This document shows, piece after piece, positions 48,952 through 61,704 of a stretch of DNA of 64,000 bases. The stretch comes from Adineta steineri (taxonomy: Eukaryota; Rotifera; Eurotatoria; Adinetida; Adinetidae). Location of the stretch: positions 18,889-82,888 of the forward strand of contig CAJNOI010000034.1 in NCBI GenBank assembly GCA_905250115.1. The letters are read 5' to 3'. The position numbers and the translations under genes were made by a program. The notes under the pieces were generated by a model, which made no database searches, was not told the origin of the DNA, and was given only the letters and a program-made list of their open reading frames with translations. The first letter of the stretch is position 1. Every line of letters begins with the position of its first letter.

Positions 48952-51900
48952 TTTTTAAGTATCGAATAAAAATAAACAAATGTTTCGCGCTCATATATTA
49001 TTCTATATCACAACCTTATGACTATATTTCGCCCGCGTTTGATAAAAGAAAACTGTGCATACTAGTAGAAACTAATTCTATTTTATCTTAAGGCTATTAT
49101 CGATATATTGTACCTTGCCAGAATAAATAACAAGTGCATTCAAATCGTTTGACAACTTTCTTTGATCATCATCTCATCAATAACAATCATATGGCCTTAT
49201 TTATTCTAGATGTTATTTACACAAAACTAAAAAATAGAACAACACTTACCGAACGACCAACCATATTGAAATATTAAAATAAGAATGTGAATTAAGATCT
49301 AATATAAAATAAAGAATGTATATGTATATTCAATGATAATATCCAGATCTCTAATCTCTGTCGACTCATTGTATAAACAAATCATAATGTACGGAAGCGT
49401 TTATTTTCACTAGTATGTCAGGAATCAATCATGTGTTTGTGATTGATATGATTTAAAAGAAGAAAAAAAAGAGAAAGAAAATACTTTCTCTTCCTGTTTT
49501 CTCTCATCAGAATGAACGAATATTCACTAGATAAATACACATAAGGATGATGAGCTTTTAACCAGATGGTGTACTGATGGTAGAAACCTATAAAAATGAT
49601 TGAAGGAAAGCAAGTGTGTATGAAAATATGTTCACGTCAGTCTGCCATCAACATATGTATATGTGTGAATGTGATTTATGAGAATTATCACGCATCATAC
49701 TAATAAGATAACAAGATATCGAAGGCGAGAAATGAATAAAGATATATATACGAGGTTACTTGTATATTCGATGTCCTTATTATTTCGTTCTTTATCTCTC
49801 TGTCTCTCTCATTTACTTACATATTAACAAAAGATGAAACAAGTGTATATAACTATTTGATTAGTTCTATATGACAATTAATAACAATTTTCATGTAAAG
49901 GTCGCTGAATGTTCATTTAATCGGATATATATTTCATGTTAACAAAATTCTTCTTCTTTTTTTTTTATGATATATACTTGAACTTTTGAAATTGAAAGGA
50001 GAGAAAAGTTCTTCTTTTTTTTCGTCATTCATTCGCGATTTTGCCTTGATTTGTTTGTAATTGGGATCATGTCTCTTTGCACATATATATATATATGTGT
50101 ATTCGCCCGCCTACAGTAGTGTATGTTTCATTTAATTGATTCAATAGAAAAAGAGATCGTATCGACAATTGAAAATGAATATCAATTGTGTTTAATCAGC
50201 TTCCTATATCTATATATATCTTTGTCTTTACTTCAACAAAGACAATAAGATCTACGGAGATAATGAATTATCAATTGAATAAACACGGTAACAATTGAAT
50301 AGTTCAATAGAAGCTATAAATAAAGAAAATGATATATATGTCAATAGATGGCTTCCGAAACTAAAAATATCGACTATCAATAAATTTTTCACTTTACATA
50401 CACTGACAATATTTATTAGAAAATTAAACATTTTTTTTGCATATATATATATATCATTTCTATGTACTTCAGTTAACTTTGATAAATTTCTTTAGTTGTG
50501 ACATGTGATGATTACAAGATAATCTGATAAGTTTCATTTGACGTCAGATGGCATCTGTTCTATGTTAACGAAGGTCAATAGACTGATTGTGTCTAGAAAA
50601 ATATCATTTTTGAAAATGAAAGTTGTTTTTAATCATAAAACATATTTATAGATCGAACGCAATGGTGAAATCAACGAATTGCATTTGTTAATCAAAACAC
50701 ATGCTTTCCTTATATAAATATATAATATTTTTTTTTAAAAAAATTCTTAGTTTACTAATGAAGTAAAAATTATGATAAATAATTTCGTTCAAATTAAAGA
50801 TATCTTCTTTCATTAGATCATCAACGATCAATTTATTTCCTATACCGGAAATATTTCGATGACTTCATTTATAATTAGTAGAAGTTCATATATCACAAGT
50901 TTATATATATAGTAATACTGATTATATAACTATCGATTCGAAATTTTATCCAGTACTGTATAGTTATACATGATTAATGTGTAGTTCATACAGTAAAAAT
51001 AATTGTTACATAATAAATACAAGTTTTGAATTTTTTAAAGAATATAAATGTCATATGTTAACCCTTTCAGGACGGGATTATTTTTTTGAAAAAAAATAGA
51101 TTTTAAAGAATCAAATAATTCTGTTTTTTATTCAAATTTATTAATATGCTGTGCACACGATCGGATCACCTAACAACACCATGCTCACCTGTATATGCAA
51201 GAAAATAGATCAGGACGATACAGCCTAATAATCTAGTGTATAGAAGAAAAGGAAAAAATAGGTTATAATTACGCTAGTCATATAAGATATATATCACTGC
51301 TATAAGTATATTTTAACGTGTACACGGCTACTTCCTATCGTCAATACATAACATGTTTCTTTTAAAAAAAGACTGGTATATACGGTGTACCACCCGTCCT
51401 GAAAGAGTTAATTAATAGTTTTGATTGAGTTAAATTCTTTGGATTTAAAAGTAATGTTAATTGATGATACTCTCAAGCATATAATTTTCATTATGCTTAT
51501 TCGTGCATTATCTTATTGTGATCTCTTAATTTTTATATGAAATTCAGTAAGTAATATAATTAAATTGAATATGAAATTATAATTAAGCACATTAGTTTTT
51601 CGTTCAATAACATTATTAACAATAATTACGATAAAAATTTCTTTCTTTCTTTTTATTGATTTATAAGTAATAGGTAACTATTATTTAAGTTTCTTATTTT
51701 CTTTTTTTTTCCGTTCTCCTCTAGACCGAATGATTAGAGAAAAGGTCACATGTACTTCGCAGAGTAGCTGAAAAAAAAACTATGCAAGGCATATACTATA
51801 CGAATAGAACACAAAATAATTTTTATGTACGATTGCTGATCAAACACAACACGTGAATCGGTTTTTTTTCTTTTTTCTTTTACATACTGATGTTACATTC

Positions 51901-52386
51901 GCTCAAGAAATAGTGGTTTTTTTCTTCATTTGTGAATGATATTATAATAGGACTCCTAATTGATAATAAACATGAACAGAAACGGATGTGTCTATATGTA
52001 TGCTATCCTTTCTATTCCTCGTTCTTTTTTTTATTCGAACTTAGTGTGCAAGTAACTTCATTTCGATGTTATCGCCATTTTTCTTTTCATTTCATAGTTA
52101 TGTAAACTTATTCTTTTTCTATTCATGTAGTGCATCAGCTTAAGTTTTCATCGTAAGGATAATTATAGTGAAGACGTTCTCGTCATAAGAAAGAAGACAG
52201 GAAAAGCTAATAGTGTAACGAGAAAAGAGCAAAGGGCGACATTCTTTCATCTATTTCTTAAGAAGAACAAGAAAATCAGGTAATGGTTTATCAGTACTGA
52301 ATAAATAAAAAAAAACGATGACTATTGTTCAGGAAATAATATATGTTAAAGTTTTTTTCTTATTTGTTTTTACAATTATTTTCTAG
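48952..52386. other. Long intergenic region with one MITE
   Basis: About 3.4 kb without supported genes, apart from the piggyBac-like element at 51062-51407. Several TATATA and GA-rich tracts are present. A 15-nt ATG-led stretch before a GTAAGTG donor on the minus strand (49250-49264) could be a stray first exon, but no acceptor partner was found. Confidence 0.55.
51062..51407. mobile_element. piggyBac-type MITE with TTAA target duplication
   Basis: CCCTTTCAGGACGGG (51062-51076) is matched by CCCGTCCTGAAAGAG (51393-51407) as an inverted terminal repeat with one mismatch. TTAA flanks both ends (51058-51061, 51408-51411). The TTAA duplication and C-rich tips are diagnostic of piggyBac-type transposition. 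The 346-bp interior has no transposase frame. Confidence 0.88.
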
Positions 52387-54466
52387 ATGTCACGATCCAT
52401 TGACGATCAATATTTGAATCGTTATTTTAAAGGACTTACAATCGTCCAACTTTTTCTCGGTTATGTATTTCTTATTAGTGGTCTTCTTGTTAATTTAATT
52501 CAATTTCTATCAGCCTGTTTTATTTGGCCATTTAATCGAGCTTTATATCGAAAAATAAATTATCATTTAGCAACTATTATATGGAGTCGTAAGTTTTCTT
52601 AATTTATTTTCTTTTAATTATCATTTATTATTAATAGAATTGACATTTGTTTATCAATGGTGGTAAGTTATTTGTTTTTATCAATAGAAATAGATCTCGT
52701 AATACATTAATCAGAAATCTTTATTATTCTATATTGCATGTTACACTTGTCCTTACAATTTTTCTTGATTAAATAATTTTAGTTGACAAATGTTCTCCTT
52801 TATTCTTGTCTTAGACATTGATTGATTTGGGAATCAATATATTATTGATTTAGATTTTTATTTAGGTCGAATTCAGATATAGTTGTTTATATTAAACCCG
52901 ACGATTTAGAAAAATTATGTCAAGAAAATTCATTATGGTTAGGAAATCATCGATATGAAGTCGATTGGTTACTTGGATGGGTTGTTACACAAAGACTTGG
53001 ATTAGCTGGAGTTTGTTTAATTTTCTTTTTTTGTTAAAATAAATAATATTATTTCAAATTATAATCAATAGGGTTCAAAGATTCTTGGCAAACAATCACT
53101 TCGTGCTTTACCAATTATAGGATGGTGTTGGTATTTTACAGAATCAATATTTTTACGACGTGTTTGGAGTACAGATAAATCTGTACTTGAACGTGATATA
53201 CAACAATTAGTTCAAGATTATCCAAAAAATTATAATTTTACTGTATGTTTCATTTTTCGAAAAAAAAATATTTTTAATAGATTATTTTTTTTTGTATAGC
53301 TTTTTTTATCATGTGAAGGTACTCGGTATACAGAAGAAAAACGTCTTGAAAGTATGAAAATAGCACGAGAAAAAGGTTTACCTGAATTACAACATCATAT
53401 TTTACCACGAACAAAAGGTTTTGTTCTTATAATCAAAGGTCTCCATAAACATAGTGAGTTGATTTTTTTCTTCTGAAAACTTATTTTTAAAATGAATTTC
53501 CTTTTCAAGTTACTGCAGTCTATGATATGACAGTGGCATTTCAAACTCCTAAACAACCTGAATTATCAAATCTTTTAATTGGACATCAATGTCAAGCTGA
53601 AGCTTTTATTCGTCGTATTCCAATAGCAGAAGTTCCGTATGATGATGAGAAAAAAGCTGCTGAATTTATTCAGAAACTTTTTCAAGAAAAGGTAAAATAA
53701 TTTCGTTTTTTTTGTTTCAATCGAAATATTTATCTATACGAAAATTTTCTAAAGGATAAAACATTTGAATATTTTGTACAACATGGAACATTCGATGGTG
53801 CTGGTAATCCAAAAGCAGTTCATTTAAAACGTAAAAAACAAGATTTAATTATTGAACTTGCTTGTTTATTGCTTATTGGTTTACCGTCTATTTATTTATT
53901 TATTAAATTTTTATTATTTGCATCGATTTTTACACAAATTATTTTTTTTATTATCGGCATTGCAGGTAAATTAAAAATTTGATATTTAACAGAGATTTAT
54001 TATCAAATATGTTTTTTATTCAGTATCTCGAATAAGACACAATATAACTGATTTAAAACACGAGAGTTAAACCTCCTTTCTTGATACTTAAGATCAAGAC
54101 TAATCTTCTTTCAATGCTATATTTCTATACGATGGGATCATGTAAATCTAGATGAACTGAATTTACAATATGTAATAAATAATTCATGAAAAAATGAATT
54201 AATCATGTAGTTAAACTTTCAATCGAAAGAGATACATCAATCTTTGAATGTTGATCTTTACAAATTTCATATTCCAAAATCTAAAGTACAAGACTTTCGT
54301 TAAATCGTCTTTTATATTCAATGAATATAAATCTTTCTAAGCTTAGATTAAAATATGATTATATATATATATATCTATTTTTTCTTTAGGTATTGTTGGC
54401 ATTCGTTTAATGATTAAAACTGCATCTCGACCTAAACTTCCTCTCAATTCTACTAAAGGCGAATAG
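52387..54466 (+). CDS. 1-acylglycerol-3-phosphate acyltransferase (AGPAT3/4/5-type LPAAT)
   Basis: Nine exons (52387..52588, 52638..52662, 52866..53010, 53072..53242, 53300..53453, 53510..53691, 53755..53965, 54390..54466, the second being only 25 nt; the model has eight junction-checked introns or fewer if alternatives are used) give 388 residues. Catalytic motif I is NHRYEVDW with H104 and D109 (HX4D); motif III is EGTRYTEEKR at 187-196. N-terminal TM helices lie near 15-50, and a C-terminal hydrophobic pair near 305-345. The enzyme acylates lysophosphatidic acid to phosphatidic acid in the ER/Golgi membrane. An alternative last exon at 54024-54070 is also in frame (see separate entry). It is tail to tail with the PLD gene, about 465 nt apart. 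Confidence 0.9.
54024..54070 (+). CDS. Possible alternative terminal exon of the AGPAT gene
   Basis: Within the 424-nt last intron, TTTTTTATTCAG precedes a stretch that continues the phase after exon 53755..53965 for 15 codons (VSRIRHNITDLKHES) to TAA. Using it would replace the GIVGIRLMIKTASRPKLPLNSTKGE tail with a shorter polar one. This is seen from the sequence; use is inference. Confidence 0.4.
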
Positions 54467-54930
54467 AATATTTCAAACTATATTGAACTGTATGTGTGTT
54501 TTTAATGTTTTGCTTGTCTTTTTACATTTTACAAATAAAACGATATATATTATCACTTAAACATTTATGCATAAATATTTTTATTTAACAAATAAGCAAC
54601 CCGTCGACATTATACTTGAGCAGTCATTGTTGAAAAAGAAAGAAAGAAAAAAAAAAGTTTTATAAGAAAGAAAAAGAATGATGACATAAACGTTTATATA
54701 CGGAACAAAAAAAATAGATTACAAGATCACAGAAAACGGAAATAAATAGAATTAATACACAAACTAGCACATATTTGAAGAAAATTGATCAAATTATTTT
54801 GTTTAGAGAATTTTTTAATTATCTCACCAAAATTATATTACTTTTTTTTTCGTTTGAAATTAAAAAAAAGAAAGACAAATTTATGTCCACATTACATTTG
54901 GAACAAGACCTGAAGAAAAGTATTCAATTA

Positions 54931-57900
54931 TCAATTAAATTTCATAACAAAAAAAAATTTACCTTCACGAGTTCGTAGACTTGGTAAATAATTTTCATCA
55001 TCAAGAAAATAAAGTGGATATTCAACAACAAAACCTTGAACATGTTTTAATTTTTCTTGTGCCTTAAAATAAATCATTTTAAAAAAAAAAGCAAATCATC
55101 CAATAGAAATCTATACTTGTATTGGATCAGTATCTTTTAATTTTGGTGCTTCTGTATATTGACCAACTTGATCAAATTTTCTAACACGATCACTTGGTAA
55201 TGTTGCAAATATTTCTTCATATATAAGTGTATTTTTTTTAGCAAGATCTCGAAAATAATTATAAAATTCATCGGATACTGGATCACTTAAATCAATATTT
55301 TGAGGATTTTCAAATTGAATGCCTAATAGCATTCTATAAAAAAAACCGAAATAATATAATGAATCAAATCATATATATACAGTATAGACATACGAAAAGA
55401 GTCGTTTTCTCCAACTTGCACAAAATTTTCCTACACGAACTCTTTGTCCATTAAATACACCATCTTCTTCATCACGATCATTTATAATCATACCAACTTC
55501 ACTATCACGATGACCGCGTAATGAACGATCATTTATATTAGCACTACCACAAATTGCCATACGATCGTCAATAATCATTAATTTGGAATGAACATATATT
55601 ATTTCAGTTACCTAATTAACAATATAAAATATAGATTTTTTTTAATACCTAATTATTAAGGACTTACTAAAGTGCCCATAAGAACATCATGAGCACGCAT
55701 TCCATAAAAACTAATATAATCATCTGCCGGAACACCTATTAACAGAAAAACAATATTATTTTAGTCGAATGGTAAGCAGGGCGTAAGTCATGCCCCAACC
55801 TATAATGATCTATTTAATTCAGAATAATTTATATTTACCTTCTTTTTCGAGTCGTTTGTATAGAGATCCTTCTCCTTTTGTAATCGAACGCATAATAAAA
55901 TAAAGTACGGCTTGCACTGCATTAACATTATCAAAGCCAGGTAAAAGGGGAAGAACAATATAAATTCGAAATTTTTCACGTGATCTAAATAAAATGAATT
56001 GAAATTAATATCGTTCGATAAAAACACTAAAATTACTAACGCATGTGCTCGTATTATTCTACGATAAAGAGCTTCAGCTAATTGATTTTTAACTACTGCA
56101 TCTTCAGCCATTGTAATAAAAAATTGATTCTAAATTTAAAAGAATAATTATTATAGATAATCCTTCTAAAAAACGTCTAGTTTTAATGAACAATATAAAA
56201 TAAGTCAATATCGGATGGAAAACATTCAAGAAGTAAATATTTAGATTAATTAAGTATAATAAATACAGAACAAGAATACATAAAAATATCGGAAATGTAA
56301 TTATTCTGTTATATTTATAACTATGCAAAGAGACAGTTTCATTCTCTTATATGAAAAACTAGATGAAAATTAATTTTTATAATAAGCGAATGAGGGATCG
56401 CTATAGAATATAATCTGCTTTTCGGTTTTTGAGAACAAATTAGTACGCACTCTCCTCTGGATGTTAATCTCTATCCGGAGAGATCGGTCATCATAAATTC
56501 CTCCCCTGTGTGTGTTACTGTATGTATTCATAAATCGAGCTTGATCTCGTTTTAGTGATACAGTCGCGAACTGAATTATATTAACATTCCTAGGAAAATT
56601 TCATTGTTAGATTTTCAAAATTAAGTATATTAATAGAAGGATTAAGACATCTCTGAATATTAGTTTTCATACTTCAATATAAATATAATATTTTGCAGCA
56701 TCAATCATTTGTATATAAGCATTTTGAATTGATGATTCAATTGTTTTGGTTCCTATTGACCACGGTCCTACAGAACGAACACACTAAACGAAAAAAATAG
56801 AATAAATATTATTTTTATTTTTATTTAAATAATTCTTTACTTGAGCATCCACTCTATATGGTGGACTATCAAGAAATTCTTTCCAATTAGTAACTCGTAA
56901 TTCTTCACGGTCGTCATAAGTTTTCGGTAATAGAAATGGATAAGAATCATTATAAAGAAATTTTTCACACTAAATTTACAAATAAAAACAAATATTGAAA
57001 AAAACGAAATCTTTTTTCTTATACTTTATGTATATTCCATCGTTGAATAAAATGTCTTGCGACGTCACGAGCAGCTTCTCCGAAAACAACAAGTGCTTCG
57101 TCATGCCATGGCATACGTGGTACTAATTTTCGATCAATACAATCTATATTAACAACAAAAGAAATTTAATAAACTAATTTTTATTATTTATTTAAATTTA
57201 CCGTCAGCAAACTTTTCAAGTAGTTCAAAATCTTTTTCATATGGATTTGAATAATCTTTTCCAACAAAATATCGATGTTTCGTATCAATAACTGGTGATG
57301 GTCCAATGATTGATTGTGGTTCTTCAGGTTTTTCTTCATCTTCAGAATCTTCATGATCTTCACTACTACTTTTTCTCATTATCTGATAGCAAAAAAGAAA
57401 TTCATTTTCTTCTATTTTAAATTTTATTAATTTACTTTCGCTAATTTTCTCCATCTGCCAGCATATTTTTGTGGTCGAACAGCTTCTTCATCACCTTCTA
57501 TAATTCTCGATTCAGTTCCATGGTGTTCGTCTATAATTTCAAAATATCCCTATTTTATTTTAATTTTTTTTTCATCTTTCATTAATTGAATTTATTCCTG
57601 ATATGTTTTCTTTTTCATCAAAAATAAAAAGATCAAAAAAATTCACCTACGTCGTGCAAAATCTATTGTTTGATTTACAAATTTATTAAAAGCGTTGTGC
57701 GAGCGAAATCGATGAGAGGAAGTAGCAGCGTTAGTATAAGCAGCGTGATCACCCTGACCAATATCAGATGTATCTAGTGATCGTAAACGATTTAAATTAA
57801 TTTTTGAATGACGCCAATTTGACATTCTTTGTGATTCTTCATCTTGTTCAGGTTGTTTATTAGTTAGTTTAGTTTCAGCATTAGTAAATGTACGCATCAA

Positions 57901-60900
57901 TGGCTTACGTGATACACGATGATTACCCTTTTCAGAATCACTATCACCTCCATCGCCATCATGTCCTATTGTGAGAAGATCAAATGAAAAAAATAAAATA
58001 AAAATATACAAAACAATAATAGTAAGCAGTATGTAAAGCCACAAGTGTACTTATAGATGATAACACACGTAAAAGAAAAAATAAGTCGTTTGCTTGTCAT
58101 ATGTTATTATGTCAAGTGATTGAGAAATTAAAACAGTTTTACAGTGGAAATTATTCATTTTTATTATTTGCTTAACTTACGAAGCATTTCTTCTGGATAG
58201 ATTTTAGTTGAATTGTTTTTAACTAAATATGATTACGCGATTTTAAATAAAAACAAAAAAGTAGGTGTTTTTTCGTCTTATTTCCGATAATTTTAGAAAA
58301 ATAGTTTGAATTTTAATTTATAATCAAATATTTTTTTTCTTACCTGAAAGTTTTGCTTCAATCCCTATTAAAAAAAATAAAATAGATAGAAAATTAAAAA
58401 TTAATTCAAATAATATATTTACATTTTTTAGCACCCGTTTTCAAATGATGACCAGTTCCACTAGCATGAGTTTGATCTCCTGATTTAACATCTTCGCTAC
58501 CTTTATTTGGAGGACTAACAGTTGTTCTCATTTGATCAGTTCCCTAAAAGACATGTATATAAATACATATGATTTTTTCTATTTATAAAGATTTTAACAT
58601 GCATAATTAGATAAGTTGCTGTCTTTTAATTAATTAATTAATTGAACTATTTTAATTTTTTTATTTCATCCACACTTACAATACTTAGAGTATTCTTTAT
58701 TTATATTTACCTTAGCTGGATGTTCACCAGCATTTTCAGCCATTTCTGTCGTAGCCATTTTTGATGCTTCAACAGTTTCTTTACCACCAGCTGCTCGCTT
58801 ATCAGCTTCAATTTCTTCTGGCATTTTTAGTTTGGTAACATTTTCTTCACCCAAATCAACAAGACTAAAAAAAATTCAGTCTTCATATTTACATAAATTG
58901 TAAGAAAAATCGAGTTTTTTTCCTAACTGTTCTCTATTGAACACTGAAAACCATAAAGTTATAAAATTCCGATAGTAACACTTACTATGTATATCAAAAT
59001 TTTGTAAATAGATTGAATATTTCTTACACTATATTATCATATGAGAAAAAGTATTAATACAGATTTATGTGCAATATATGTCTTCAGGAAATCCATAGTT
59101 AGCTCCATATGACTATTATTTATTTGCCGTACCTGTAGCGATATATAAGATATCGAAAGACTACAACTGAACTGTAATATATTTGACTCGATCGATTTAT
59201 TTGCGAGAATTAATTATATATCTGCTTACTTAAAGAAAAACAACTAAGATTCTATTTATAATCGAAGTTCAATACTATCCGAAAATAGTAGTTCTCTTTT
59301 AAATGAAAAGATAAATATGATTATAAAAAACAATTTCGAATGCAAATAACATTAAGAATAATGTTCATTTCATAGAGAATATGATTTTAATATCAAAGGA
59401 TATATCTCAGAAAAATTAAATACTATAATTCTTTTTTTTCAGTTCGTTTCATAGAATATTAAATCAATTACTAAATATTATATTTTGTTTTCTCTTTACA
59501 TCTATCTCTGCTAATCTTTATTTTTAAATCAAATTTACCGCATAAATTCATCATCCCATCGTCCAAAACATAAATCAATTCCACCAACAAATGCAATTTT
59601 CTGATCGATAATAACTAATTTTTCATGATGAGACCATAGAAAAACTCCTCCACTTGGATAATGATCAGGATGACGAATAACCTTTAATAAAAACAAAACC
59701 AAATCATTTCATATTATTCTTCGATATCATATTAATAAACTATACTTTAATAAATCCTTTTTTACTTTTACCAATCAATGCACGTTTCGTATGTAAACTA
59801 TTTAAACCCATCGCAAATGATACTTCTTTAAAAACTAAAACATATACACGAATACCATCGTCCTAAAAACAAAAAAAATTAATTTATCTGAACCAATTAA
59901 AATTTCTTTCTATCATACCGCTATTTTTCCTAATAAATTATCGAGTCGAAATGAATCATCATCAGTTGGTCGAATCATCATAATTTCTGGTGATAGCCAC
60001 CAATCAGTTATAAAAACTTCTTCTTTAGCTGTTAATAATGCTTTCGCTACTGATTCCATATAAGATTTACCATTGATAAACCTAGAGGAAAAATATTCTT
60101 TTTATATTATAGAAATTTTCATTTGTAAATACCAATGTGCTAATTGTTTCTGACGAACTGGTGCAAATGAATTAAACCGGCTTGCATGTGAACTAAGAAA
60201 ACTTTTTGATTGTTCTTTTAAATTCATTAAATGTTGTGTCCATTCATCACAATCACGTTTATTTCGACATTTAAGAACTAATGAACGTTGTAAATTTGTT
60301 ATTTTAATACCATGTTGTGTACGTACATTACGAAAACCAGTTTCAATATCAAACGCACGATCAACTAACATTGGAAAACGTATTTCATACGTATCTGGAC
60401 GCATATAAGTTATATAAGAATCTTTAATAATAAACCATCTTAATACAAAAATAAATAAAATTCTTTTCGATTGTAAATAATTTCAAAATACATACTTTCG
60501 ACCATGATGAAATTTACAAAAATCACAAAAGAATGGTAAACGAAAAAATATATTATGACCACGATAATCATCATGTGATCGTTTTAATAAATGACCTTCT
60601 TTAATACTGCTTGATATACCATACACAAAAGAAACACAACTAACATCAAAAAATTCACGCTAAAACAGACAAGAAAAACAAATCTTATATGTGTTTTATA
60701 AGAAATATTACCGTAGCTGGATGATTACGAAATTTTGGGTGTTTAAGAACTCTATTGAGATATTCAAGAAGAATTTGCTACAAAATAAAATTTAAAATAC
60801 AAAAATCAATAATAAATCTATAAATACATACACAACGTTCTTTAACAATAGCATCATTAATGAATGCCATTCGATCACTTCTTGTTGGAAAACATGGAAT

Positions 60901-61704
60901 TTCATTTTCTTCGTCTTGTACTCTAATTTAAAAGAAAAATTTATTTTAAGAAAATTATTTTCAAATAATTCACAACAATTATTAACAAGCAAAATGACAT
61001 CTACTTATAAAAAACAACTTACGAGCGTTGCGAAACAAATCTTACAGGTTCATTTCGCCTCGTCGATCTATGTTAGGTAGATTAGTAAAATTAGTATAAT
61101 CTTATATTATATTAGTTGATTTCTTTTCTTTTATTTTCTCATATATAATTACTTACTTATCTATATCACTAATTGATTGTTTTAATTCAGCTTCAACAAA
61201 TTGTACTAAAGATTTATGTAATTCATTAAAATGTCGATAACGTTTATAAATAGTCCATTGAAATGGACCATGGATTGTCGTTATACAATATCTATGAGAA
61301 AAAACAAACAATCAAGAAATTAATTTATTAAATATAAATATGAATTAATATTTACAAATATGGATTAAGAAATTCAGCAAAACCTGCATAGATACGTTCA
61401 GCAACAATTGATGTAACATGAACAGGTACATTTGGAACAAATGTTCGACCACTACGATCAAAAATATGTGCCACAGTAAATTTATCAGCTATAATAAAAT
61501 AATACAATGAATAATATGAACTATATAATTTAACAAACCTCTTTGAAAGCGTTCGTCAATAGGATCATTAAAATTATTATCCGGATATGGTAAATATTCG
61601 TTATGTTTTCGATCAGGATGGCCTGCATTGATTGCTAATTCAGCCATTCCAGCTGTATGTCGAACCAAAGCACTGACACCGCCTGAATCATCGTGGCGTG
61701 TCAT
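54931..61704 (-). CDS. PLD: Phospholipase D, PX-PH type (PLD1/2)
   Basis: Twenty-seven exons were assembled in frame (first 61539..61704, last 54931..55062), giving 1228 residues against about 1070 for human PLD1. The PX domain is at about 57-200 ([20 protein letters not shown]) and the PH domain at about 230-350 ([26 protein letters not shown]). HKD1 has H481, K483 and D488 (HHEKLVIID) with [14 protein letters not shown]2 has H1048, K1050 and D1055 (HSKLMIIDD) with [17 protein letters not shown]. Between them, about residues 510-790, an acidic Ser-rich loop carries a 21-nt microexon (58344..58364). The enzyme hydrolyses phosphatidylcholine to phosphatidic acid and choline. The ATG chosen directly follows a TTTTCAG acceptor, so upstream UTR or coding exons may exist. 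Introns at 56130-56672 and 58865-59538 are unusually long. Confidence 0.92.

Noticed and set aside
49250-49264. ATG-led 15-nt stretch before a GTAAGTG donor on the minus strand
   Set aside because: No in-frame acceptor or downstream exon could be paired with it.
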